Shown: positions 50,782 through 59,482, numbered from the stretch's first letter. The stretch: DNA of 64,000 nucleotides from Salinimicrobium tongyeongense (GCF_026109735.1 NZ_CP069620.1:3224001-3288000), one strand, 5' to 3'. A program made the numbers and translations. Notes: a model not told the origin generated them from the sequence alone.

Positions 50782-51861
50782 TCAGACTTTTTGGCTTAAA
50801 AAAGCAAGGGTGTCAACATCATCTGCATAATCCCAGAGTTGCGGATGCTGCGTTTGTCCAAAACTCACCTCATTTTCAACAACATGCTTCCCAACCACAC
50901 ACTGTATTTCCTCTTTCCTGCTGTCAAGCTCCTGTTGAAGGGCGTCCATATCTTCATAAGTTTCATAAAAGAGGGTCGCTATGGGGGAATTCAGCGATTT
51001 GTCTTCTTTGAGAATGAGAAAGCCATTTTCCAGCAATTTAAACTGGCTCATCAAATACACCGCCTTGTTATAGTCGTAGTTATTAGCGTATTTCGCCTGA
51101 TTTATAATAGGGTTCCAGGGGTATACGGCCTCAAAAAAGGCATTAAAATCATAGTTTTTTGGAACATATAATTTGGAAACATTTCTGCAGCCCAGGCCAT
51201 AATACCTGAAAATATCTTCAGCCAGGGCCAAAAGTTCTTCGGAAGTCTCATTTCCAGTAAGTACAGCTACCGAATTTCGGTTCTTCCTGATGATGGAAGG
51301 CTTTCCGGAGAAATAATATTCGAAATAGCGGGCAGTATTGTTACTTCCTGTAGCAATAACGGCATCGAAATTTGTCATTTTTGAGGCCCCATCAGTCGAA
51401 TCGGGGAGGAGTTCGATCTTATTTTGCCACTCGGGAGCAACTGCCTTTAGGTAATCGGCTATTACGGGCAAAAGCAGCTTATCGTTAGACGATTGCTTCA
51501 CCAGCACCCTGTGGCCACTCACCAGCACCGAAATAAAATCGTGAAAACCTACCAGCGGGATGTTCCCGGCCATAATAATGCCCACGGTTTTTGGTTCCAC
51601 TTCAGAAAAATCATAGCCCGAAAGCCATTTTTGAAGGTTATCAGAAGTGAGTGCCCCGCTCCATTGCTCAAGGCTAAAAAGCACATTTTCAAGGCTGAAC
51701 CAGCCGTTGTGGTGCACTGCACTTTCTATTTTTTCTTTCAGGATTTCAAAATAAGGATCGTTGTGTGGCAGGCTTTCATTTTTCTCAATTCCCTGTCTCT
51801 TGAACTGGCTTAAAAAACGTCCCAGGCTTTCCAACTTTTCTCTACGCTGCTCGATTGTCAT
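50782..51861 (-). CDS. LuxC-like acyl-CoA reductase
   Basis: 359 residues of the LuxC/aldehyde-dehydrogenase-like fold. The nucleotide-contact segment is GIIMAGNIPLVGFHDFISVL, and the active-site Cys lies in DIFRYYGLGCRNVSKLYVP; RNSVAVLTGNETSEELLALAED precedes it. Such enzymes reduce acyl-CoA or acyl-phosphate to aldehyde, and the family is common in Bacteroidetes without bioluminescence genes. It is divergent from a ferredoxin gene over a shared symmetric promoter, which suggests ferredoxin may be functionally linked. Confidence 0.85.
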   Translation of the reverse strand: MTIEQRREKLESLGRFLSQFKRQGIEKNESLPHNDPYFEILKEKIESAVHHNGWFSLENVLFSLEQWSGALTSDNLQKWLSGYDFSEVEPKTVGIIMAGNIPLVGFHDFISVLVSGHRVLVKQSSNDKLLLPVIADYLKAVAPEWQNKIELLPDSTDGASKMTNFDAVIATGSNNTARYFEYYFSGKPSIIRKNRNSVAVLTGNETSEELLALAEDIFRYYGLGCRNVSKLYVPKNYDFNAFFEAVYPWNPIINQAKYANNYDYNKAVYLMSQFKLLENGFLILKEDKSLNSPIATLFYETYEDMDALQQELDSRKEEIQCVVGKHVVENEVSFGQTQHPQLWDYADDVDTLAFLSQKV

Positions 51862-51868
51862 CTCCTTA

Positions 51869-51910
51869 TTTGTTTAAGAACTGATTTGGCTTTAAATTTG
51901 TGCAAATTTA
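51869..51910. promoter_or_regulatory. Divergent symmetric promoter, ferredoxin / acyl-CoA reductase
   Basis: TAAATTTG (51893-51900) and its complement CAAATTTA (51903-51910) form a perfect 8-base inverted repeat with a 2-base spacer. Each arm is an exact TAnnTTTG -7 box for the strand it is read on. Plus strand: TTTG at 51869-51872, 20 bases upstream, ferredoxin ATG at 51926. Minus strand: a TTG 19 bases before the box, acyl-CoA reductase ATG at 51861. Confidence 0.75.
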
Positions 51911-51925
51911 GAACAAAAATAAGCT

Positions 51926-52276
51926 ATGGCAATTATTATAACCGACGAATGCATTAACTGCGGCGCTTGTGAACCTGAATGTCCAAACACGGCTATTTAT
52001 GAAGGAGCAGATGACTGGAGGTATGCAGACGGAACAGATCTTAACGGCGACGTGGTATTACCCAGCGGTAAGGCAGCAAACGCCAACGAAGCAAATGAAC
52101 CGCTTAGCGATGAGATATATTATATAGTACCCGATAAATGTACCGAATGTGTTGGTTTTCACGATGAACCCCAGTGCGCGGCTGTGTGCCCGGTAGATTG
52201 TTGTGTACCCGATCCTGCCAATGAAGAATCACAGGAGCAGCTTACGGCAAAGCAAAAATTTATGCACCACGATTAA
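51926..52276 (+). CDS. Dicluster 4Fe-4S ferredoxin
   Basis: 116 residues. Cluster 1 ligands are in [13 protein letters not shown] (residues 10-22). Cluster 2 ligands are in [22 protein letters not shown], with an insert between the second and third Cys as in Alvin-type bacterial ferredoxins. Cytosolic electron carrier. The C-terminal tail ([15 protein letters not shown]) is polar. Transcribed from the symmetric divergent promoter. Confidence 0.94.
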   Translation: MAIIITDECINCGACEPECPNTAIYEGADDWRYADGTDLNGDVVLPSGKAANANEANEPLSDEIYYIVPDKCTECVGFHDEPQCAAVCPVDCCVPDPANEESQEQLTAKQKFMHHD

Positions 52277-52323
52277 TGAATTCAGTATCCGGGATCTAAG
52301 ATTCTGGATTATTTCACGCAAAT

Positions 52324-52358
52324 AAAAAAAGCCTGCAAAATTTGCAGGCTTTTTTTTA
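52324..52358. terminator. Bidirectional intrinsic terminator
   Basis: AAAAAAAGCCTGCAAA with its complement, followed by a run of T, between the convergent ferredoxin and FKBP genes. Confidence 0.92.
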
Positions 52359-52375
52359 TTATATAGAAAATATAA

Positions 52376-52804
52376 CTATTTGATCTCTACTACTTCAAGA
52401 TCAAAGATGAGATCTTTTCCTGCTAATGGATGATTACCATCAACAACAATAGAGTTCTCTTTTACTTCTTTTACCACAAGGTTCATTTCACGACCGTCGG
52501 GGCTTTTAGACACAAGGCCCATTCCCGGTTCCGGCTTAATTTCGTCGGGCAACTGGCTTTTGTCAACTTCCTGTATCAATTCTTCCCTTGGGGCGCCATA
52601 GGCTTCTTCAGAAGGAATTTCAATAGTTTTCTTTTCATTCACTTTCATATAGAGCAAACCTTTTTCAAACCCGGGAATTAACTGCCCCTGTCCCATAGTG
52701 AATTCGATTGGTTCTCTTTCCAAAGAACTGTCGAAAACCTGGCCATCGGTAAGTTTTCCGGTGTAGTGTACTCTTACAGTGTCATTTGCTTTAACCTGAC
52801 TCAT
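52376..52804 (-). CDS. FKBP-type peptidyl-prolyl isomerase (SlyD-like)
   Basis: 142 residues. FKBP core with VRVHYTGKLTDGQVFDSS, FTMGQGQLIPGFEKGL and an insert-in-flap domain (about 70-125), as in SlyD; VDGNHPLAGKDLIFDLEV closes the core. The His/Cys-rich metal-binding tail of E. coli SlyD is absent. Folding catalyst and chaperone in the cytosol. Promoter at 52909-52940 (minus) implies a leader of about 100 bases. Confidence 0.92.
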   Translation of the reverse strand: MSQVKANDTVRVHYTGKLTDGQVFDSSLEREPIEFTMGQGQLIPGFEKGLLYMKVNEKKTIEIPSEEAYGAPREELIQEVDKSQLPDEIKPEPGMGLVSKSPDGREMNLVVKEVKENSIVVDGNHPLAGKDLIFDLEVVEIK

Positions 52805-52908
52805 AATAAATGTTTGTTTATCAATTAAATATTCGGGAAATGGAAATTAAACAGAAAATAAAAAGGAAGGACCTTAACAGCGCTGAGTAATAACTCATTT
52901 CGAAAGTG

Positions 52909-52940
52909 CAAAGATACCATTAATAAGATGGACGACCAAA
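52909..52940 (-). promoter_or_regulatory. Canonical promoter for the FKBP gene
   Basis: On the minus strand TTTG (52940-52937), a 20-base spacer, and TATCTTTG (52916-52909). Exact match to both Bacteroidetes elements; the 5' leader to the ATG is about 100 bases. Confidence 0.7.
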
Positions 52941-53102
52941 GAAACAGGCTTTTAGTCTATTTCTTCGGAAAAAATGTAGCACAGCTGAAAATAATCAGCA
53001 AAAAATTGAGTTTACATCCCTAATTTTAAAACTCTCTTAAAGTAGGGTTAAGACTGAAGCTGAATATTGTAAAACGCCTTAATTTTTGTTATGTTGGTAA
53101 TT

Positions 53103-53540
53103 ATGTTCTCTGGAAAGCTTATTTTAAAGTTTATATTTATGCCTGTGACCATGATAATTGCGTTTACAGGTTGTGAAGAAACAGATGGTGAAAAGCTGGA
53201 TTTTGAAGACTGGCAAAAGATTACGGTAACCGCTTCGGCCTACAATTCGTCAAAGCACCAGGGGGAAGGTAACCCTTTGATTACTGCCTGGGGCGACACT
53301 TTAAACCCTGAAGTACAATCTATAGCCGTGTCGCGAGACCTTTTAAAAAAAGGACTTACCTACCAGACACCTGTGAAAATTGAAGGCTTTGAAGGAGTGT
53401 TTATAGTGAACGACAAAATGCACCCAAGATGGAAGAACAAGATCGATATCTATATGGGAGCCAACAAAGAGAAAGCCCTAAAATGGGGTAGAAGAAAAGT
53501 AGAAATAGCTTTTCCCGCCAAAATTGAGCCGGGAGGATAA
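53103..53540 (+). CDS. Lipoprotein with 3D domain
   Basis: 145 residues from ATG 53103 (MFSGKLILKF); another ATG four codons upstream is equally open. The signal ends in AFTG-C, a lipobox. The 3D (three-Asp) domain, related to the catalytic fold of MltA and resuscitation-promoting factors, has TASAYNSS, AWGDTLN, VNDKM and KIDIYMG. Expected to bind or cleave peptidoglycan in the periplasm. A TTAATTTTTG sequence at 53079-53088 may be the promoter, which argues for the later ATG. Confidence 0.82.
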   Translation: MFSGKLILKFIFMPVTMIIAFTGCEETDGEKLDFEDWQKITVTASAYNSSKHQGEGNPLITAWGDTLNPEVQSIAVSRDLLKKGLTYQTPVKIEGFEGVFIVNDKMHPRWKNKIDIYMGANKEKALKWGRRKVEIAFPAKIEPGG

Positions 53541-53552
53541 AAAATAAACCTA

Positions 53553-54319
53553 ATGGTACAGGTAACAAAGAAGTACATTGATGAATTTGTTGAATTTATT
53601 AAAACCCATGTTACCAGAAAACATCCTGATTTTCCTTTTTATCTTTTAATCTTTATTGCTTTTCTGGTCTTTGCACTGGGAATGAACCTTTTCGTTGAAT
53701 TAACCGAAGAAGTTCAGGGAGATACCATCACGGCCTTTGACGACAGTGTGACCAGTTATGTCACCTCTTTCAGGACACCTGCCCTTAATCATTTTTTCCA
53801 GTTTGTTACAGACCTGGGGATGTGTATGCGTACATCGTAGCCACTACTCTTGCCGCGATTTTCTTCTTTTTTAAACTCCGCAACAAGAAATTCATCCTGC
53901 AACTGCTGGGGGTATTAATTCTTTCGGCCCTGGCCAACCTCGCCCTTAAAGAAGCTTTTAACCGTGCCCGCCCAACCATAGATCATTTGGTGGTGGTAGA
54001 AACCTTAAGCTATCCCAGCGGCCACGCCATGAGTGCCATGGCCTTTTACGGGTTTCTTACCTACCTGGTGTTCCAGATTAAGATGAGCAGGTTGTTGCGC
54101 ACTTTTTTGACCCTTGTTTTCATATCCCTCATTTTCCTCATTGGCTTAAGCCGGATTTACCTGGGGGTTCACTTCCCTTCCGATGTGATTGGAGGCTTTG
54201 CTGCCGGACTTATCTGGATAGCTTTCTGTATCATTTTGTTCAATATTATAGACCTCCTGCGCCAAAAAAAGATGAGGAAGAACCAAGCTGAAGAGGAAGA
54301 AAACCTGGAAACCGGTTGA
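53553..54319 (+). pseudogene. PAP2-family phosphatase, frameshifted
   Basis: Two overlapping frames (53553-53840 and 53822-54319) make one PAP2 protein of about 255 residues. The break is at the G-run 53816-53819: one extra G restores ...VTDLGDVYAYIVATT... across it. The N-terminal part holds a membrane helix; the second holds the phosphatase motifs KEAFNRARP, SYPSGHAMSAM and SRIYLGVHFPSDV. As in the acyltransferase at 4163-4701, the lesion is a single missing base in a homopolymer: a real mutation or an assembly indel. Confidence 0.87.
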
Positions 54320-54387
54320 TCAATTTAAATTTTTTTAGAGCCGTAAAATCTCTGCCCCAGTTTCTCTATCTTTTACCAAAGTAATAA

Positions 54388-55020
54388 ATGAGCCCAAAGA
54401 TCATATATAATTCTACAACCTACATGGTAGTGGAATTCATTCTTTTTTACGTCTTTTTTCCTTTTTTGGCCACCGCCTTTCTAGACGGCTGGTACAAGAT
54501 CATTCCCCTGGTGCTCATCGCACTACTTTTCCTTTTTCTGCTGCTAAAAGACCCTGCCTTTGACCGGCAGGTGCTCACAAGGTTTAACAGGAAATACCTT
54601 GGCAGGAGTATAGGCCGAATGATCGTAATTACCATCCTGCTCGTGTGGTTCACCTTCTGGATATTCCCCGATCTGTTTTTTATGTATCCTGTAGAGAATT
54701 TGCAAAGTTATTTGGTCACTTTCTTTTTGTACCCGCTGGCTTCCGTTTTTCCGCAGGAGATTATTTACAGGGTGTATTTTTTTCACAGGTATCATGAGGT
54801 AGTCCCCGAAAAATATCTTTTAATGCTGAGTAACGCCATCGTATTTGGCCTGGCACATTTTATCTACGCCAACTGGGTAGCGCCAATCGCCACTTTCCTG
54901 GCCGGCTGGATCTTTATTTACAATTATTACCAAACAAGGAGCCTGCTCAATGTGAGCCTGGAGCATTATTTGTATGGCCTCATTATGTTTACCATAGGTT
55001 TTGGCTACTTTTTTCAGTGA
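54388..55020 (+). CDS. CPBP-family intramembrane metalloprotease
   Basis: 210 residues with about six membrane helices. The active-site motifs of CAAX/CPBP proteases are partly visible: FPQEIIYRVYFFHRY (EExxxR position reads QEIIYR, first Glu replaced by Gln), FGLAHFIYANW with His, and SLEHYLYGLIMF. The Gln in the first motif may weaken activity or mark a subgroup with a single Glu. Gap to the previous gene is 68 bases. Confidence 0.75.
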   Translation: MSPKIIYNSTTYMVVEFILFYVFFPFLATAFLDGWYKIIPLVLIALLFLFLLLKDPAFDRQVLTRFNRKYLGRSIGRMIVITILLVWFTFWIFPDLFFMYPVENLQSYLVTFFLYPLASVFPQEIIYRVYFFHRYHEVVPEKYLLMLSNAIVFGLAHFIYANWVAPIATFLAGWIFIYNYYQTRSLLNVSLEHYLYGLIMFTIGFGYFFQ

Positions 55021-55031
55021 AAAATAGATCA

Positions 55032-55166
55032 CTAGATCCCCAGGTTTGACAGGAGCCACCATAAAATAATAAAAACCACGATGGTGCCCAGGCAACCACA
55101 ACCGGTTTTTCCTCCCAGTTTCTTGGCTCCCCATCCCGCTAAAAGTGCTCTAATGATCTTTTTCAT
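55032..55166 (-). CDS. 44-residue glycine-rich membrane protein
   Basis: Small frame with ATG at 55166 and stop at 55032. It begins MKKIIRALLAGWGAKKLGGK, followed by TGCGCLGTIVVFIILWWLLSN and a hydrophobic end. The layout is a basic amphipathic start, a CGC turn and one membrane helix. Similar tiny proteins with a KKLGG...C...WWL pattern occur in other Flavobacteriia, which supports it being a gene. It lies convergent to the CPBP gene and within 11 bases of its stop. Function unknown. Confidence 0.6.
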   Translation of the reverse strand: MKKIIRALLAGWGAKKLGGKTGCGCLGTIVVFIILWWLLSNLGI

Positions 55167-55293
55167 AGCAATTTTTCTTTCCTTCAAAAATAATTGGAAG
55201 CCAGGCCACCACCATCAGGTTTAGCATATGTTTAATCAAAACCCATAAACCTTTATTAAAATGCCATTTTTGAGTATCTTGAAAACAAAAACC

Positions 55294-56115
55294 ATGAAAC
55301 CAGTATTAATTCTTTTAATTTTCTTCGGAAGCGTCTCCTATGCCCAACAAAAAGAACCCGATTTTAAACTTGAGGGCTTCAGTCACCCCGAATCTGTGGT
55401 CTATGATGAGCAAAGGCAGGAATATTATGTTTCCAACATTGGCGACAAACAGGAAGGAGATGGTTTTATCTCGAAGGTATCCAAAAATGGCAAAAAAACA
55501 GACCATTCTTGGATTACCGGGCTAAACGATCCAAAAGGGCTCCTCATTGCGGGTAACCACCTATATGTTAGCGATGTGAACCGGCTGGTGAAAATGGATA
55601 TGGAAAGCGGAAAAATTATTTCTGAAATTCCTGTACAAGGTTCAAAATCCCTGAACGACCTTACAAAAGACGAAGCCGGAAACATATATTTTTCAGACCT
55701 GGCCAAAAGCAGCATCTATGTTCTGAAACCTTCGGGAGAAATTGAAGAATGGCTGAACAGCGACCAACTTGAAAATCCTAACGGGCTTTTAATGACCCGC
55801 GATTACTTGCTGGTTGCGGCCTGGGGAAAAGAAGAACCCGGGCATTTTTTGCAGGTAGACAGGCAAACCAAAGAGATCGGCCAAATCTCGAAAGGTATAG
55901 GGAACCTCGACGGGCTTCAGCAAATAGAGGAGGGAGAGTACTATATTTCTGACTGGGCCTCGGGAAAGATCTACAAAATAAGCCTGGAGGGAACGCTTGA
56001 AGAAGTGCTTACCACCGCAAAAAGCTCTGGAGATATCTACTATGACAACAAAGATCAAAAACTTTACGTACCCATGAACCGACAGAACGAAGTCTGGATC
56101 TACACCCTGAAATGA
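55294..56115 (+). CDS. Secreted SMP-30/gluconolactonase-like beta-propeller
   Basis: 273 residues from ATG 55294 (MKPVLILLIFFGSVSYA-QQ, a signal peptide); the upstream start at 55261 would place the signal internally. The propeller signature is seen in HPESVVYDEQRQEYYVSNIGD, SLNDLTKDEAGNIYFSDLAKSSIY, NPNGLLMTRDYLLVAAWG and DGLQQIEEGEYYISDWASGKIY. Calcium-dependent lactonase-type fold in the periplasm; substrate unknown. A near-perfect copy of the recurring dyad (55256-55272) lies 22 bases before the start. Confidence 0.82.
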   Translation: MKPVLILLIFFGSVSYAQQKEPDFKLEGFSHPESVVYDEQRQEYYVSNIGDKQEGDGFISKVSKNGKKTDHSWITGLNDPKGLLIAGNHLYVSDVNRLVKMDMESGKIISEIPVQGSKSLNDLTKDEAGNIYFSDLAKSSIYVLKPSGEIEEWLNSDQLENPNGLLMTRDYLLVAAWGKEEPGHFLQVDRQTKEIGQISKGIGNLDGLQQIEEGEYYISDWASGKIYKISLEGTLEEVLTTAKSSGDIYYDNKDQKLYVPMNRQNEVWIYTLK

Positions 56116-56763
56116 TCAGGATGTTTTGATCTCGTTCATCAGCAAAAATGCCTGGTTAACATACTCCTTCTCAAGGAAAAGCGTGAAATAATTGGAGGTT
56201 GAAATAATTTCGTAGACCGGGATGCCTTCATAGGCCAGCAGCTTAAAAATGTAAAAATAGAGGCCGACGGTTTTGGTGTTTTTCTCGGGCAGGGCAATGG
56301 TGATAGACGAAAGTTCTTCAGAAATACTCACCAGTTGTTCCTCTTTAAAGATCTTTTCAATCATGGGTTGCAGGCTGGTAGAGACCAGGAAGTTGCTCTC
56401 CTGGAAGTTGCTGGAATAATTTAAGAAGATCCCGGTCTGGTACTTTATGGCGTGCAAAAGTTCGGCTTTCCTGGCAATAATGTTCTGAGAGTTTAAATAG
56501 GTGTATTCGGTAATACCCGATCTCACGATCATATCTCCCAGTTCCCTGAAATTTTTGGAGGTGAATTTGCTCCTTTTTGGATGGTACCGGCGCAGCGCCA
56601 TAATAATAGATCCCTGTTTTACCGGCTTCCTCATTTCTTTTTCCACCTGCGGTTGCAAATCGGCCGCCAGGGAACTAAAGTTAATGATGTTGCGGGCAAG
56701 GGCATCATCCAGGAAAGGCTGATGTTTAATAATATCATGGACGCAGGTACTTATCGTTTTCAT
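56116..56763 (-). CDS. ACT-domain protein divergent from aspartokinase
   Basis: 215 residues. The N-terminal 100 residues are helical with winged-helix character (DDALARNIINFSSLAADLQPQVEK, then QGSIIMALRRYHP). The C-terminal part has two stretches like ACT repeats: LVSISEELSSITIALPEKN and VGLYFYIFKLLAYEGIPVYEIISTSNYFTLFLE, resembling the regulatory end of aspartokinases. I recall similar proteins being labelled aspartate kinase, but no kinase domain is present. A divergent 5' end faces lysC, with a TACCTTTG promoter. A regulatory role for lysC is inference. Confidence 0.7.
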   Translation of the reverse strand: MKTISTCVHDIIKHQPFLDDALARNIINFSSLAADLQPQVEKEMRKPVKQGSIIMALRRYHPKRSKFTSKNFRELGDMIVRSGITEYTYLNSQNIIARKAELLHAIKYQTGIFLNYSSNFQESNFLVSTSLQPMIEKIFKEEQLVSISEELSSITIALPEKNTKTVGLYFYIFKLLAYEGIPVYEIISTSNYFTLFLEKEYVNQAFLLMNEIKTS

Positions 56764-56786
56764 TGTTAAATAATATACAATTTGTA

Positions 56787-56794
56787 CAAAGGTA
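56787..56794 (-). promoter_or_regulatory. -7 promoter element of the ACT-domain gene
   Basis: Minus-strand TACCTTTG (exact TAnnTTTG), 23 bases before the ATG at 56763. A -33 element was not clear. Confidence 0.55.
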
Positions 56795-56861
56795 TGAAAA
56801 AGAAGTCATTTTTTTTAATCTGCCTTTTTCATCTTGTAATTATGCAACTTCAATTTGGGAT

Positions 56862-58190
56862 ATGAAAGTTTTAAAATTTGGAGGTACATCTGTCGGCTCT
56901 GCGGAAAGCATTCGCAATGTAAAAAATATTATTCAGGGTCAAAAAGACCGTAAGATCGTGGTGGTCTCAGCCATGTCTGGGGTTACCAATAAGCTCGTGG
57001 AGCTCTACGAGGCCGCAAGATTGGGGAAATCTCAACAGGCAGATGGCCTGATGCTGGAATTAAAACTGAAGCACCTTCAGCTTATTGAAGAGCTAATTGT
57101 TTCTCCTGAGGCCAAACGTATGGCCGAAAACCAGTTCCTCGAATTGTATGAGCAGCTGGAAGAAGCACTGCAGCAAAAACCTCTTTCAGAAGCCGTCATC
57201 ATCACCTTTGGAGAATCGTTCCTGAGCCTGATTTTCTCGCATTTCCTAGAGCAGGAAGGCGTTTCTAACACGCTGCTGGACGCGAAGAATTTCATGCATG
57301 TTTCAAATGTTGAAAATCCTGAGGTTGGCAGTGTCCAAAAACTCCTTCACCACAGCCTGCAAAGGGAAGTTACCAATGAGGTATACGTAACGCAGGGCTT
57401 TATACGGATTGACCGCAACCGAAACATCAACACCCTTAAGCGCGGCGGAAGCGATTATACGGCCACCATCATTGGCGCGGCAGTGAATGCCACCGAAGTG
57501 CAGATATGGACCGATATTGACGGCTTCCACAACAACGATCCGCGTTATGTGGCCCAGACTTCGGCGCTTACGCACCTCACTTTTGAAGAAGCTGCCGAGC
57601 TGGCCTACTTTGGCGCCAAAATACTTCATCCGCAAACCGTGTCGCCGGTCAAGGAAAAAGGCATTCCTATCTACCTGAAGAACACCTTTACTCCAGATGC
57701 TCCCGGAACCTGTATATCAGATAAATACCATACAGAGGGTCTCAAGGCTATTTCGGCAAAAGACGGTATCACGGCTATCAAGATCAAGTCGAACCGCATG
57801 CTCATGGCCCATGGTTTTCTTAGAAAGATCTTTGATGTTTTTGACAAACACGAGACTTCTATAGATATGATCACGACCTCAGAGATTGCGATCTCCCTCA
57901 CTATAGACAATACCGGGAACCTAGATAAAATTCTTGCCGAACTAGATGAATACGGCGAGATCACGGTAGATTCCAACCACACGATTATTTGCGTGGTAGG
58001 CGAAGGCGTGATCAATGACCATGAGACCTTCAGGTTGTTTGAGCTGCTTAACGACCTGCCCGTAAGGATGATATCTTACGGTGGCAGCAGCAACAATATT
58101 TCGCTGCTGGTAGACACTCAAAATAAAGTAAGGGCACTGCAGCTTTTACACCAAAAACTTTTTGAAGAAAAGACATTGAAAGTAACCTAG
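56862..58190 (+). CDS. lysC: Aspartokinase (monofunctional)
   Basis: 442 residues from ATG 56862 (MKVLKFGGTSVGSA), the standard N-terminus; the 33 codons before it are untranslated leader in my view. Catalyses Asp to aspartyl-4-phosphate, first step of the lysine/threonine/methionine branch. Kinase part: KFGGTSVGSA, NTLKRGGSDYTATIIGAA and YFGAKILHPQTVSP. Two C-terminal ACT domains start near residue 300 (ITAIKIKSNRMLMAHGFL, HTIICVVGEGV). No homoserine dehydrogenase is fused. It is divergent from a stand-alone ACT protein. Confidence 0.95.
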   Translation: MKVLKFGGTSVGSAESIRNVKNIIQGQKDRKIVVVSAMSGVTNKLVELYEAARLGKSQQADGLMLELKLKHLQLIEELIVSPEAKRMAENQFLELYEQLEEALQQKPLSEAVIITFGESFLSLIFSHFLEQEGVSNTLLDAKNFMHVSNVENPEVGSVQKLLHHSLQREVTNEVYVTQGFIRIDRNRNINTLKRGGSDYTATIIGAAVNATEVQIWTDIDGFHNNDPRYVAQTSALTHLTFEEAAELAYFGAKILHPQTVSPVKEKGIPIYLKNTFTPDAPGTCISDKYHTEGLKAISAKDGITAIKIKSNRMLMAHGFLRKIFDVFDKHETSIDMITTSEIAISLTIDNTGNLDKILAELDEYGEITVDSNHTIICVVGEGVINDHETFRLFELLNDLPVRMISYGGSSNNISLLVDTQNKVRALQLLHQKLFEEKTLKVT

Positions 58191-58225
58191 TTGCTCACTT
58201 TGAGTTGTTAGTTTATTTGTTTGGA

Positions 58226-58257
58226 AGGAATCGCCTGTTATGGGCGATTCCTATTTT
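58226..58257 (+). terminator. Terminator after aspartokinase
   Basis: AGGAATCGCC (58226-58235) pairs with GGCGATTCCT (58243-58252), then ATTTTT. It overlaps the last codons of the convergent glycosyltransferase gene. Confidence 0.8.
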
Positions 58258-59482
58258 TCGCCTCTATGTATTTTGACAGGTATTTGGTGCTGTTCAAAGC
58301 ATGGTGCTGTAACATGAGTCCGGTGAAATTTGAATTTCTGTGTTGCTGAAGTCCGCTGTCCAAGGTTTTAAGTATATTCTGAAATCTTTTCCGGTGTTTT
58401 TCTTCGGAAAAGATCTCCTTCAGGATCCTGAAGCCATTTTCCTGCGTTTCCTGCCAAACAGCTTCGTTATCATGAAGCCTTACAGCCGCACTGGCAAATT
58501 CTGAAGGGGCATCGCTTATAAATCCGTTCCAGGGAAGATCTCGGGCCATGCTCTCTGCGCCAACAGAGGTGGTTACCGCAGGCGTCCCCACCTGCATGGC
58601 ATCGGTAAATTTCCCTTTAATACCCGCCCCAAACCTGATAGGAGCCAGAAGAACCCGTGCTTTGGCGATTTCTGTCTTTGCTGAAGCTGCCCGCCCGTGT
58701 ACCATAAAACCTTCCTGCTCATTGTGGAATTCCAGGATTTGCTGCGGAATATAAGCCCCAAAAATGTGGATTTTTGCCTCCTTCATTTCCTGCCTGATGA
58801 GTGGCCAGATCACGGTTTTTAAACGAATTACGGCATCCCGGTTAGGTTCATGTAAAAAATTCCCTATACTTATAAAGTCCTTTCGTGCTTCAAAAGTACG
58901 GAGTGCAGCTTTCTTTTCTTCGGAAATGTTCTTCAGCATAAATGGGAGGTAGAACAGAAGCTTTTCAGGAACACCAAAGCTGCTGCTGAGTAATTCTGCC
59001 TCGGCTTCAGAAATAATAAGGCTCAAATCACACCTGTAGATACTGGCGACCTCCCTTTTTGTCAGATCGGTGAACAAAGCTGAAGTGGAGAGTTCTTTTC
59101 CGGCTTTTACAGCCTCCTGCCTTGCCTTGCGCAAAAAGTGCAGATCTTCGGTATCTAAGATCCTGATGGCTTCAGGGCATACTTCGGCCACCCGCCAGCC
59201 AAACTGTTCTTCCATCATAAACCTGTCAAAAATGACAATTTTAGGAGATATTTTTGAAATAAATGCGTCGAAGCTCTTGTTGTTGAGCTCGATCTTTTCC
59301 GAAGCAATTCCGAAGGAAGAAAGATCGGCCATAAATCCGGTTTTTGTGGCCGTGGTAGCAAAGGTTACAGCATAACCTTCTGCAAGAAAGAATTCCAGCA
59401 GCTGCATCATTCTCGCGCCGGCAGCCGAAGATTTTGGTTCGGGCCAAACGTAGCCAATGACTAAAAGGTTCTTTTGAGACAT
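58238..59482 (-). CDS. GT4-type glycosyltransferase
   Basis: 414 residues, GT-B fold. N-terminal LLVIGYVWPEPKSSAAGARMMQLL. The C-terminal donor-binding half has FISIGNFLHEPNRDAV, KIHIFGAYIPQQI and the EX7E-like region LAPIRFGAGIKGKFTDAMQVGTPAVTTSVGAESM. No signal or membrane segment; it works at the cytosolic face. The acceptor is unknown. It is a single gene, not part of an O-antigen cluster in this window. Confidence 0.87.
   Translation of the reverse strand: MSQKNLLVIGYVWPEPKSSAAGARMMQLLEFFLAEGYAVTFATTATKTGFMADLSSFGIASEKIELNNKSFDAFISKISPKIVIFDRFMMEEQFGWRVAEVCPEAIRILDTEDLHFLRKARQEAVKAGKELSTSALFTDLTKREVASIYRCDLSLIISEAEAELLSSSFGVPEKLLFYLPFMLKNISEEKKAALRTFEARKDFISIGNFLHEPNRDAVIRLKTVIWPLIRQEMKEAKIHIFGAYIPQQILEFHNEQEGFMVHGRAASAKTEIAKARVLLAPIRFGAGIKGKFTDAMQVGTPAVTTSVGAESMARDLPWNGFISDAPSEFASAAVRLHDNEAVWQETQENGFRILKEIFSEEKHRKRFQNILKTLDSGLQQHRNSNFTGLMLQHHALNSTKYLSKYIEAKNRNRP

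Noticed and set aside
52277-52310. GGGATCTAAGATTCTGGATT-like stretch after ferredoxin as a third heptamer array
   Set aside because: Only two or three loosely matching units and no sustained phase; may be a relic but cannot be supported.
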